From assembly GCA_937927975.1 (NCBI GenBank), contig CALEZT010000168.1, positions 1 to 30,019 of the forward strand: a stretch of 30,019 bases of DNA, written 5' to 3'. Positions within the stretch are counted from its first letter, which is position 1; every line of letters starts with the position of its first letter. The translations under genes and the position numbers were made by a program. Of the stretch, positions 7,028-14,836 are shown in pieces. The notes under the pieces were generated by a model that was given only the letters and a program-made list of their open reading frames with translations, was not told the origin of the DNA and searched no databases. The DNA comes from an uncultured Phycisphaerales bacterium (lineage in GTDB: Bacteria > Planctomycetota > Phycisphaerae > Sedimentisphaerales > Anaerobacaceae).

Positions 7028-9625
7028 ATGGTTCGGAAATCAGTAGTCTGGCTCGCTTTGATTGGCCTGTGTCTGATGGGCGGAGCGGCCAGTGCCCAAC
7101 TGGTCATCAAGGTCAACTTCCAGTTGGAGACGGCCGCCGTGCCGGCAGGATACCTTATGGACTCCGGCGAAGTGTTTGGCGACCGAGGCAACGGTTACAG
7201 TTACGGCTGGAGCGCTTCCGCCACGGCGGACGACCGGGAACGTAACGCCAACCCCGACAAGCGGTACGACACCCTGGTCCATTTTTCCAAGAACGCCGAT
7301 AAGACGTGGGAAATCGCCCTGCCCGCCGGCAAGTACAACCTGTTCATTGTTTGCGGCGATGCGAGCAACACCGACCAGACGAACACCCTGGACGTCGAGG
7401 GCGTCATCGTCACAGACCCCGATGGTCAGGACAACTTCGACGAGTACACGGTCAATGGTGTGGTCGTCACGGATGGTCGTCTGTCGATCAAGCCTGCGCC
7501 GGGCGCTTCCAATGCCAAGATCTGTTTCATCGACATTACGCAGGCGATCGCTCCGACGAAGGCGAGGGAGCCGTCTCCCGCCGACGCCGCAACCGACATT
7601 CCTCGCGACACGATCCTGAGCTGGACCGCGCCGGCGAACGTCGCCAAGCACATCGTTTATCTGGGCACGGATCTCGATGAGGTCACCAATGGGACGGTCG
7701 GCGATGAAATGTCCGATGCGACTTACGATCCGGTCGGTCTCCTCTATGGCCAGACCTACTACTGGCGAGTCGACGAGGTCAACGCCACCAGCGCCAAGGT
7801 CACCAAGGGCGACATCTGGTCGTTCACCGTCGAGCCGTTCAGCTATCCGATCACAAAAGTCACCGCCACCGCCTCCAGCTTCCAGGCGGCCATGGGTCCC
7901 GAGAACACCGTCGGCGGCGTCGGCCTTGACGCCGACGACCAGCATTCGGTCGATGCCAAGACGATGTGGCTCAGCGGCGATGTGTCGCCCGCCTACATCC
8001 AGTACGAATTCGAGAAGCCCTACAAGCTCGACCAGATGTGGGTCTGGAACTCCAACCAGATGATCGAGGCCTTCATCGGCTTCGGCGCCAAGGGCGTCAC
8101 GGTCGAGCACTCCCAGGACGGCGTCGCCTGGACGGAACTGGTCGGGGTGCCCGAGTTCGCACAGGCGCCCGGTGTGGCCACCAACAAACACGACACCACG
8201 GTCGAATTCGGCGGCGTGGTCGCCAAGTACGTGAAGCTGACCATCGAGAGCACTTGGGGCGGCGTCTCCAAGGGCGGTCTCTCCGAGGTGCGGTTCTATT
8301 ACGTTCCTGTGCAGGCCTTCCAGCCTGTGCCTGCCGATGCCGCCACCGGCATCGAGCTCGACGCCACGCTGAGTTGGCGTCCGGGACGCGAAGCCGGCTC
8401 GCACAAGGTGTATCTCGGCAAGGACAAGGACGCGGTCGCCGGCGGCGCCGTGGCGGCCCAGACGGCGGTCGATCACAGCTTCACCCCTGCGACCATGGAT
8501 CTGGCCAGCACTTACTACTGGCGCGTCGACGAGGTCAATGGCACGAGCGTCTATGAAGGCGATGTCTGGAGCTTCGCCACTCGCAGATTCCTCGTGGTCG
8601 ACGACTTCGAGAGCTACACCGACGACGAAGGATCGCGGATCTACGAGTTCTGGATCGACGGCATGACCGACGGCAAGAGCGGTTCGGTCGTCGGCCATAT
8701 GGAGGCTCCGTTCGCCGAGAAAACGATCGTTCATGGCGGCGCGCAGTCGATGCCCATGGCGTACGACAACACGAAGATGGCGACCTCCGAGGCGACGCTG
8801 ACCTTCGCCACCGCCCAGAACTGGACCGCCAGCGGGGTCAAGAGTCTCTCGCTGTTCTTCCGAGGGTTGGCCGAGAACACCGGAAACGGCAAGCTGTATG
8901 TGAAGATCAACGGCGTCAAGGTCGCCTACAGCGGCGACGCAGCCGACATCGCCAAGCCCTTGTGGGCCGCGTGGAACATCGACTTGTCCAAGGTCACCGG
9001 GAATTTGAGCAAGGTGACCAGTCTGACGATCGGCGTCGAAGGCGCCGGCAGCATGGGCACCCTCTACATCGACGACATCGGCCTCTATTCCACGGTGGCC
9101 GCTTCCGCCCAGGCGCCGGTCATCACCGCTGTCGTGCGGGCCCAAGGCCAGCCGGGAACCCGGACCGACGCGTCGCCCATCACCACGTTCACCGACAGCA
9201 CGACGCCGTTGTTCCTCGTCGCGGGTCTCCGCGATGGAGCCACGGTCTTCTCCGATCGCCCCTATCCGTGGGCCAACACGCCTGCGGAGTTGATCGGCGC
9301 TGACTACGTTCTGATGTTCAACCAGGATAAGACGGCCGGCGAGATCGACGTCACGTACACCGTGACTCTGGCTCGGGCCGCGACCGTGTACCTCACTTGC
9401 GACGATCGGATCACCGGTCAGCAGGCTGCGGTGGACAAGGTGGTTGCGGCGTTCGCGCAGCCCGGTCAATTCAAGAACACCGGCCTGAAGCTCTACATCC
9501 GCGAGAGCGCCACGGTGGACCGTCCGATGAGCGTGTTCGCGGCCGAGTTGGCCGCAGGCACCTATGTCTTCGGCGCCCAGGATTCGACCTTCAATTTCTA
9601 CACGATCGCTGCGATCGGCAAGTAA
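7028..9625 (+). CDS. Large exported malectin/Fn3/discoidin modular protein (family member A)
   Basis: The start is chosen from GGAGG (7016-7020) 7 nt before the ATG and a clean signal peptide ending A-S-A at 23; 865 residues. Module order: malectin-like (about 24-173; Y-L-M-D-S-G-E-V-F-G-D-R-G-N-G and K-I-C-F-I-D-I); Fn3-like (178-272; T-Y-Y-W-R-V-D-E-V-N); F5/8 type C discoidin (276-430; M-W-V-W-N-S-N-Q and L-S-E-V-R-F); second Fn3-like (431-520); jelly-roll starting V-D-D-F-E-S-Y (523-687) and closing Y-I-D-D-I; a final beta module (696-865) related to the N-terminal module of the next gene. No catalytic residues are visible. Malectin and discoidin modules usually bind glycans, so a polysaccharide-binding surface or secreted role is inferred. 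No anchor, dockerin or PEP-CTERM-like tail is seen. Confidence 0.88.
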   Translation: MVRKSVVWLALIGLCLMGGAASAQLVIKVNFQLETAAVPAGYLMDSGEVFGDRGNGYSYGWSASATADDRERNANPDKRYDTLVHFSKNADKTWEIALPAGKYNLFIVCGDASNTDQTNTLDVEGVIVTDPDGQDNFDEYTVNGVVVTDGRLSIKPAPGASNAKICFIDITQAIAPTKAREPSPADAATDIPRDTILSWTAPANVAKHIVYLGTDLDEVTNGTVGDEMSDATYDPVGLLYGQTYYWRVDEVNATSAKVTKGDIWSFTVEPFSYPITKVTATASSFQAAMGPENTVGGVGLDADDQHSVDAKTMWLSGDVSPAYIQYEFEKPYKLDQMWVWNSNQMIEAFIGFGAKGVTVEHSQDGVAWTELVGVPEFAQAPGVATNKHDTTVEFGGVVAKYVKLTIESTWGGVSKGGLSEVRFYYVPVQAFQPVPADAATGIELDATLSWRPGREAGSHKVYLGKDKDAVAGGAVAAQTAVDHSFTPATMDLASTYYWRVDEVNGTSVYEGDVWSFATRRFLVVDDFESYTDDEGSRIYEFWIDGMTDGKSGSVVGHMEAPFAEKTIVHGGAQSMPMAYDNTKMATSEATLTFATAQNWTASGVKSLSLFFRGLAENTGNGKLYVKINGVKVAYSGDAADIAKPLWAAWNIDLSKVTGNLSKVTSLTIGVEGAGSMGTLYIDDIGLYSTVAASAQAPVITAVVRAQGQPGTRTDASPITTFTDSTTPLFLVAGLRDGATVFSDRPYPWANTPAELIGADYVLMFNQDKTAGEIDVTYTVTLARAATVYLTCDDRITGQQAAVDKVVAAFAQPGQFKNTGLKLYIRESATVDRPMSVFAAELAAGTYVFGAQDSTFNFYTIAAIGK

Positions 9626-9644
9626 GAGTCAATTTCGTCAAGCC

Positions 9645-9662
9645 TCCGGCGTTTGCGCCGGA
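9645..9662. repeat. Perfect hairpin, 7-bp stem
   Basis: TCCGGCG (9645-9651), loop TTTG, CGCCGGA (9656-9662). It lies 20 nt after the stop of member A, where a terminator would be expected, but no T-run follows. Confidence 0.7.
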
Positions 9663-9677
9663 TGTGAAGTGGTTCTC

Positions 9678-9717
9678 GGTTCCCCTTCCTGCCCCGTCTG
9701 GGGCAGGAAGGGGAACC
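9678..9717. repeat. Perfect hairpin, 18-bp stem with GTCT loop
   Basis: The left arm at 9678-9695 (GGTTCC...TGCCCC) and right arm at 9700-9717 are exact complements, with a 4-nt loop. It is the strongest secondary structure in the window. No T-tract follows on either strand, so it is more like a REP/MITE-type palindrome or a structured RNA than an intrinsic terminator. Confidence 0.85.
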
Positions 9718-9739
9718 AAAGCATACAGAAACGAAAAAG

Positions 9740-9761
9740 CGGTCCCACGTTACTGGGACCG
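9740..9761. repeat. Perfect hairpin, 8-bp stem
   Basis: CGGTCCCA (9740-9747), loop CGTTAC, TGGGACCG (9754-9761). It follows the 18-bp hairpin by 22 nt. Confidence 0.65.
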
Positions 9762-9812
9762 GGAGTACCACGCGGTGATCCACACCTTTTCACTGTCCCC
9801 GCGTGTCCTGAG

Positions 9813-9833
9813 GATCGTGTGGCCCACACGATC
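9813..9833. repeat. 21-bp dyad, hairpin or operator
   Basis: GATCGTGTGG (9813-9822) and CCACACGATC (9824-9833) are exact complements around a single C. As RNA it would form a 9-bp stem with a 3-nt loop. As DNA it could be a regulator-binding dyad; a 9-of-10 match to one arm, GATCGTGCGG, lies at 13000-13009 just before the LacI-type regulator gene, which may be chance. Confidence 0.6.
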
Positions 9834-9875
9834 GGTTCTTCGAAAAGGGCAAAGTGTGGTGCGGATTCTTCGGGA

Positions 9876-9895
9876 CCCGCCGCAACAGCGGCGGG
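9876..9895. repeat. Perfect hairpin, 8-bp GC stem
   Basis: CCCGCCGC (9876-9883), loop AACA, GCGGCGGG (9888-9895). It is the last of the five inverted repeats in this spacer. Confidence 0.65.
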
Positions 9896-10112
9896 CGACG
9901 GTCCTGCATTCCTTCGCAGTGAGTCATCCCGGCAGCACCGCAGGTTCGCACGAACCGAGAATCCGCCGGCATATTCAGTCCAGGAACGCTTGAGTATTCG
10001 ATTGCTGACGTCTGCGTCCGTCCGCATCGAAGGACGACCTCATGGGATCCTTCTCCGTTGGACGGTCGCATCAACCGTTTTCATGTGTGTGTGGGATCGA
10101 AGGAGAACAGGT

Positions 10113-12863
10113 ATGTGCCGGAAATCATTCATTCTATCGATGTTGGCGCTGGGCCTGCTGGTCGGCTCGGCGCAGGCCCAGTTGATCACCGGGCTCGCCC
10201 ATCGCAACACAGACACGGACGCCCCGGAGACGCCGCTGGTGGGGGCCGCTCCGCTGGCGGAGGGGTCCGTCACTTTCCTGGACCGGGTCCACATCTACAA
10301 GGATGTCCCGGCCCTCGTGCTCGGCGCCGAATACATCCTGCTGGCCAACGACAACAAGAACCAGTCAAGGTATGAACTGGACGTCACGGTGTCGAGGGAC
10401 GCGACGATCTATGTGTTCGTGGACAACCGCATGGGCGGCGCCGCGGGCGGCAAGGGAGTGGCGCCGAACATCACCGGGATGCCGTGGCTGACCACCCTGG
10501 GGTTTGTGGACACAGGCGAGGACATCGGCATCGATGAATCCGCGGACGGGAGCATCAACCAATACTACTCCATCTTTGCCTTGGCGGTCAAACGCGGCAC
10601 GGTCACGCTGGGCGGCTGCACCGAGGGCCATGGCGGGAACATGCTGGGCGTAGCGGCCATGCCGCGGACTTCGGCCTCGCTGGCCAGCGAACCTGTGCCG
10701 GACGACGGGGCGACGGATGTCGCTCGCGATGTTGAGCTTCGCTGGACCGCCGGAGAGGGGGCGACGACCCACAACGTGTACCTGGGCACCAGTTTCGCGG
10801 ACGTCAATAACGCGGCTTTGGCCGACGCGGTCAGCGCGGGCCAGGCCGACACGACCTATAAGCCCCAGAGCGTCCTCGCCTATGGCCAAACCTACTACTG
10901 GCGCGTCGACGAGGTCAACAGCGCCGACGGCAAAGTCGCCAAGGGCGCCGTGTGGACGTTCACCGTCGAACCCTACGCGTATCCGATCCGCAGCGTCACC
11001 GCCACCGCCTCCAGTTTTCAGCCTGGAATGGGGCCCCAGAACACCGTCAACGGTTCCGGGCTCGACGCGGACGGTGGGCATTCGACCGAAGCGACGCACA
11101 TGTGGACCAGCGCCGGCGGGGCGTCGAACTGGATTCAGTTCGAGTTCGATGCCGCGTACAAGCTGCATGAGATGTGGGTATGGAACTCCAACCAGTTGAT
11201 CGAGATGCTCATCGGCTTCGGCGCCAAGACCGTCAAGGTGGAGTACTCGGTCGACGGCGCTGCGTGGACGGAACTGGCCGGAGTGCCGGAGTTCGCCAGG
11301 GGGCCGGGGCAGTCGGGGTATTCCCACAATACCACGGTCGACTTTGGCGGCGCGGTGGCGAAATACGTCAAAGTGACGATCCTCGCAAGTTGGGGCGGCC
11401 TGCCGACGGCCGGCCTGAGCGAGGTCCGGTTCCTCTACATTCCGGTCCAGGCTCGCGAGCCCGTTCCGGCGGTCGGCGCCACCGGCGTCGATCTCGACGC
11501 GGAACTGAACTGGCGGCCGGGACGCGAAGCCGCTTCGCACAAGGTGTACTTCGGCAAAGACGCCGCGGCGGTGACTGCCGGCACGGCGCCTGCTGCAACG
11601 GTGGCTGATCACAGCTTCGGCCCTGCGGCGGTGGAGTTCGGAACCACTTACTATTGGCGAGTCGATGAGGTCAACAACGCCGAGACGCCCAGCGTGTACG
11701 AAGGGGCGGTCTGGAACTACACCACCCGCGAATACGCGGTCATCGACGACTTCGAGGGGTACACCGACGACGAGGGCAGCCGGATCTACGAGTTCTGGAT
11801 CGACGGCGTCACCGACGGCAAGAGCGGTTCGACCGTCGGCTATCTGGAAGCCCCGTTCGCCGAACGCAGGATCGTCCACAGCGGCAAACAGTCGATGCCT
11901 CTGACGTACGACAATTCCGCGAGCTTCTCCCTTTCCGAAGCGGAGTTGATCTTCGACACCCCCCAGAACTGGACCGGCAACGGCGCCGACAGCTTCGTCC
12001 TGTGGTTCCGCGGCCAGACGCCGGCCTTCGCTGAGGTAGGCAACGGCAACATCATCATGAACGGCATCGGCGCCGACATCTGGGGCACCTCGGATGCCTT
12101 CCGCCTGGCCTACAAGACCCTCAACGGCGACGCCACGATCGTGGCCCGCGTCGAGAGCATCTACAACAGCAACGCCTGGGCCAAAGGCGGCGTGATGATC
12201 CGCCAGAGCATCGAGCCCGGCTCGGTCCACGCCTTCATGCCCATCACCCCCGGCGGCAGCAGCGGCGGCAACGGCGCCAGCTTCCAGCATCGTCTCGCAG
12301 CGGCCGGAGCCTCGACGAATAACGACAACCCCGGCGCGGTCGTGGCGGCTCCCTACTGGGTCAAGCTCGAACGCAAGGGCAACGCCTTCTCGGGATTCAT
12401 CTCCCCCGACGGTGTGACCTGGACGCAGTTGGGCACCGCGCAGACGGTCCCGATGACCGGTCCTGTCCTGATCGGCCTGGCTCTGTGCAGCCATGACGCC
12501 GCGGTGGCCACCGGCGCGGAGTTCTCCAATATCTCCATGACCGGCAACGTGACCGGCTCCTGGCAGGCGGCGGAGATCGGCGTCGCGCAGCCTGCGGGCA
12601 ATTCGGTCGAAGGGCTCTACCTGTCGGTCAAGGACAACGCCGGCAAGGTCAAAGTGGTTCAGCATCCCAGCGCCGCCGCCACGGCGTTCCTGGCCTGGCA
12701 GCAGTGGCGGATTCCGCTGAGCGAATTCACCGCCGCCGGCGTGAAGATGAACGCGGTCAAGTCGCTAATGATCGGCGTGGGCAACAAGGCCGCCCCGGTC
12801 AAGGGCGGCGTCGGAACGCTCTACATCGACGACATCGGTTTCGGCCGTCCGATCGGCCAGTAG
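10113..12863 (+). CDS. Large exported Fn3/discoidin modular protein with split jelly-roll (family member B)
   Basis: AAGGAG (10100-10105) lies 7 nt before the ATG, and a signal peptide ends A-Q-A at 22; 916 residues. Order: N-terminal beta module (23-188) with G-A-E-Y-I-L-L and D-A-T-I-Y-V-F-V-D-N-R, related to the C-terminal module of member A; Fn3-like (191-289); F5/8 type C discoidin (293-446); Fn3-like (447-540); jelly-roll first half starting I-D-D-F-E-G-Y (543-636); an inserted beta-sandwich (about 637-829; W-A-K-G-G-V-M-I-R and P-Y-W-V-K-L-E-R-K-G); jelly-roll second half (830-914) closing Y-I-D-D-I. It has no LamG module, unlike members C-E. No enzyme motif is seen; glycan binding is inferred from the modules. 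A strong terminator follows. Confidence 0.88.
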   Translation: MCRKSFILSMLALGLLVGSAQAQLITGLAHRNTDTDAPETPLVGAAPLAEGSVTFLDRVHIYKDVPALVLGAEYILLANDNKNQSRYELDVTVSRDATIYVFVDNRMGGAAGGKGVAPNITGMPWLTTLGFVDTGEDIGIDESADGSINQYYSIFALAVKRGTVTLGGCTEGHGGNMLGVAAMPRTSASLASEPVPDDGATDVARDVELRWTAGEGATTHNVYLGTSFADVNNAALADAVSAGQADTTYKPQSVLAYGQTYYWRVDEVNSADGKVAKGAVWTFTVEPYAYPIRSVTATASSFQPGMGPQNTVNGSGLDADGGHSTEATHMWTSAGGASNWIQFEFDAAYKLHEMWVWNSNQLIEMLIGFGAKTVKVEYSVDGAAWTELAGVPEFARGPGQSGYSHNTTVDFGGAVAKYVKVTILASWGGLPTAGLSEVRFLYIPVQAREPVPAVGATGVDLDAELNWRPGREAASHKVYFGKDAAAVTAGTAPAATVADHSFGPAAVEFGTTYYWRVDEVNNAETPSVYEGAVWNYTTREYAVIDDFEGYTDDEGSRIYEFWIDGVTDGKSGSTVGYLEAPFAERRIVHSGKQSMPLTYDNSASFSLSEAELIFDTPQNWTGNGADSFVLWFRGQTPAFAEVGNGNIIMNGIGADIWGTSDAFRLAYKTLNGDATIVARVESIYNSNAWAKGGVMIRQSIEPGSVHAFMPITPGGSSGGNGASFQHRLAAAGASTNNDNPGAVVAAPYWVKLERKGNAFSGFISPDGVTWTQLGTAQTVPMTGPVLIGLALCSHDAAVATGAEFSNISMTGNVTGSWQAAEIGVAQPAGNSVEGLYLSVKDNAGKVKVVQHPSAAATAFLAWQQWRIPLSEFTAAGVKMNAVKSLMIGVGNKAAPVKGGVGTLYIDDIGFGRPIGQ

Positions 12864-12916
12864 GTGCAATTGCGACGCAGACGATGGGCGGTACGCTCAT
12901 CTGAAGCGAACCATCC

Positions 12917-12960
12917 GCCGTGGCTTCGGTGTGCATCCCCGGAGCCACGGCTTTTTTCTT
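12917..12960 (+). terminator. Intrinsic terminator after member B
   Basis: GCCGTGGCT (12917-12925) pairs perfectly with AGCCACGGC (12943-12951), followed by TTTTTTCTT. It lies 54 nt after the stop of member B and separates it from the LacI-type regulator gene. Confidence 0.9.
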
Positions 12961-13039
12961 GACGAGTGCTCCCACGAATGATACCACGTTTCAGACTTGG
13001 ATCGTGCGGACAAGGGTCGATGCGTGGATCTGGTTGGGC

Positions 13040-14047
13040 ATGGCAAAGGTTACGCTGAAGCGGATTGCGGAGAAGGTCGGTTTCTCGGAGGCGACGGTTT
13101 CGAGGGTGCTGAGCGGTCACGGCAGTGTCTACAAGATTCGGCCGGAGACCGAGAAGGTCATTTTCGAGACCGCCCGGGGGATGGGCTATACGCACGGTCA
13201 CAGCGTCTTCAAACCCAAACCCCTGCGGACCCGGACCCTGGGTTTGGTCATCCCGGATCTTTCCCATTTCTTCCTGGGCCGGCTGGCCCGCACGATCGTG
13301 AGCCGGGCTGCGGCTTCCGGGCTCTCGGTGCTGGTTTGCGATACTTTGGAGGACACCGAGACCGAGGTGCAGCGGATCGAGCAGTTGCTCGAACAAGACA
13401 TTGACGGGCTGCTCGTGCTGCCGGTCGGCAGACAATGGGACCACATCGTCCGGCTCTCCCTCCGCGGGTTACCGATGGTTGTTGTGGACCGCATCGGCCC
13501 GAATCTGGGGTGTCATTGCGTTGGAGTGGACAACTACAACGGGTCCTTCGAAGCAACCGAGCACCTGATCGAATCGGGATACCGCCGGATCGGCTGCATT
13601 CAGCGGCTTCCCCATTCCTGGATCAACGATGAACGGATTCGAGGCTATCGGGACGCCCATGCGAAACACGGGATTCCTGTCGACGACCGATTGATCGTCG
13701 GTGATCTCTATGGCCAGCAGAACGGCTATCTGGAGGCCAAACGGCTCTTGCAGATGGACCCTTGTCCCGACGCGATCTTCGCGATGAGCCACCTGGTCAC
13801 GCTGGGCGCCCTGCGGGCTCTCCGCGAGCACGAGATCGCTATTCCCGGCCAGATGGGCTTGCTCGGATTCGACGATATGCCCAACGCAGAGTACTTCGAT
13901 TGTCCCATCACGACGGTGCGACAGCCGATCGAGGAGATGGCGGATCTGGCGGTCACTCTGTTGATTGAGCAGCTCGAATCCCAGGGGTCCGTGGAACCGG
14001 TGACGATCAAACTGCCCACCGAATTGGTCCGCCGCCGGTCGGTCTGA
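13040..14047 (+). CDS. LacI-family transcriptional regulator
   Basis: The 335-residue length from the ATG at 13040 is typical of the family. The frame is open back to 12920, but that extension runs through the terminator hairpin, and the helix-turn-helix begins just after this ATG. The N-terminus reads T-L-K-R-I-A-E-K-V-G-F-S and T-V-S-R-V-L (5-24), the LacI recognition unit. The effector domain (about 66-330) has I-P-D-L, D-G-L-L-V-L-P, V-V-V-D-R-I and L-L-G-F-D-D-M-P, as in periplasmic-binding-like LacI cores that sense sugars. The hinge (about 52-62) carries two prolines and lacks the usual L-A-x-x-L helix. It sits amid polysaccharide-binding genes and upstream of the PL11 lyase, so control by an oligosaccharide is likely but inferred. 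The ribosome binding site is weak. Confidence 0.92.
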   Translation: MAKVTLKRIAEKVGFSEATVSRVLSGHGSVYKIRPETEKVIFETARGMGYTHGHSVFKPKPLRTRTLGLVIPDLSHFFLGRLARTIVSRAAASGLSVLVCDTLEDTETEVQRIEQLLEQDIDGLLVLPVGRQWDHIVRLSLRGLPMVVVDRIGPNLGCHCVGVDNYNGSFEATEHLIESGYRRIGCIQRLPHSWINDERIRGYRDAHAKHGIPVDDRLIVGDLYGQQNGYLEAKRLLQMDPCPDAIFAMSHLVTLGALRALREHEIAIPGQMGLLGFDDMPNAEYFDCPITTVRQPIEEMADLAVTLLIEQLESQGSVEPVTIKLPTELVRRRSV

Positions 14048-14163
14048 CCGGGAGAAGGATTTTCCTGGCGATCGGAGATTTTTTCCTGAAGTCGCGCCGA
14101 ACACGGAGAACCCGTGAACGCCACAGGTCGTTTGGGACCCCATTCTTCGCTGTACGGCCCTTT

Positions 14164-14179
14164 CGGCACGGGATTTGCA
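14164..14179 (+). promoter_or_regulatory. Sigma-54-type (-24/-12) promoter before the 199-residue protein
   Basis: CGGCACGGGATTTGCA fits the sigma-54 consensus TGGCAC-N5-TTGCW with one mismatch. The invariant GG (14165-14166) and GC (14177-14178) are exactly 10 nt apart. Initiation about 12 nt downstream would give a short leader before the ATG at 14237. Sigma-54 promoters need an enhancer-binding activator, which is not encoded in this window. Confidence 0.6.
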
Positions 14180-14236
14180 CGTTTTCTTGCTTGGCTGTAT
14201 GGATTGTGCAAGTGACTTCAGAAGGAAGGGCAGAAC

Positions 14237-14836
14237 ATGTCGATTTCGGCGGTAGATCGGTCGTTGACAGCGGCGTTGAATCAGATTTACGGCGTTAGCG
14301 GCGCGTCCAGGACGAGCACAGAGAAGACCTCGACCCCGACGGATTCAGCCACGCTCTCGCCGCAGGCGTTGCAGTTGTCGGCTCTGTTTGGCGGTCAGTC
14401 GGGAGACGCGATCACGCTGAACGATCTGATGAAGTTCGCGAACAAGAAACTCGAAGAGTTCCAGGAGCAATTCAAACAGTTCCTGGAGGCAAACGGCGTC
14501 GACACGACCAAGCCGATTTCCCTGGCCGAGGATTCCCGCAGCGGTCGGTTGAAGGTCACGAACGATCATCCCGACGCAGCCAGGATCGAGCAGTTGCTCG
14601 CTGAGAATCCCGAACTGTCCAACCTTTATACCGCGGCCACCTCGGCCCTGGAGATCGCCAGGCACGGCCAGGAGCACAACCGGTTCGCGGAGGCGTACGA
14701 AGCCAACCCCTTGGCTGCGACCGCCCAATTCGGCTACCTGTTCAACAGTCAGTACGATGCTCGATTGACCTTCAGCGAGACGGGGTATGACGTGTCCTAC
14801 GTCCCACTGCCCCGAGGACCGTCGTCCATCGACTGA
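14237..14836 (+). CDS. Hypothetical protein of 199 residues behind a sigma-54-type promoter
   Basis: GGAAGGG 6 nt upstream supports the ATG. The product is soluble-looking, with no signal peptide or membrane segment. The first 35 residues are Ser/Thr-rich, then comes D-S-A-T-L-S-P-Q-A-L (about 37-46). An amphipathic, probably helical stretch follows (about 60-85; rich in Lys, Glu, Phe and Gln), then more helix (about 110-150), and a short beta-like tail ending G-Y-D-V-S-Y. I do not recognise the family. The D-S-x-x-L-S-P-x-A phrase is reminiscent of short regions in flagellar proteins such as FlgM, and sigma-54 often drives flagellar genes, but this is not enough to assign a role. It is separated from the LacI-type gene by 189 nt and appears to be its own unit. 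Confidence 0.75.
   Translation: MSISAVDRSLTAALNQIYGVSGASRTSTEKTSTPTDSATLSPQALQLSALFGGQSGDAITLNDLMKFANKKLEEFQEQFKQFLEANGVDTTKPISLAEDSRSGRLKVTNDHPDAARIEQLLAENPELSNLYTAATSALEIARHGQEHNRFAEAYEANPLAATAQFGYLFNSQYDARLTFSETGYDVSYVPLPRGPSSID

Larger units (their letters stand above)
9626..10112. other. Highly structured intergenic region with five perfect inverted repeats
   Basis: No gene is supported in these 487 nt. The frame of the downstream gene is open back to 9564, but that part shows no protein-like pattern. Five perfect inverted repeats fill 9645-9895 (listed separately). None is followed by a proper T-tract on the plus strand, so no ordinary terminator ends member A. Nearer the next gene, ACGGT/ACCGT arms surround the C-G-C-A-T-C-A loop near 10060-10077. 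Confidence 0.6.

Noticed and set aside
7040..9469. Long open frame on the minus strand, opposite member A, with similar ones at 10365-12665, 20126-22390, 22886-26263 and 26484-29822
   Set aside because: They mirror the real genes codon for codon, are rich in Arg, His, Gly and Asp, and have no domains or ribosome binding sites. GC-rich third positions of the sense genes remove stops from the antisense frame.
9626..9720. Calling the 18-bp hairpin an intrinsic terminator of member A
   Set aside because: No T-tract follows on either strand, and the stem is longer and more perfect than needed, so it is listed as an inverted repeat.
9564..10112. N-terminal extension of member B overlapping the end of member A
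   Set aside because: It would run through five hairpins and put the signal peptide in the middle of the protein. AAGGAG and ATG at 10113 explain the start.
12920..13039. GTG start for the LacI-type regulator 40 codons upstream
   Set aside because: It lies inside the terminator stem, and LacI proteins begin directly with the helix-turn-helix, which starts after the ATG at 13040.
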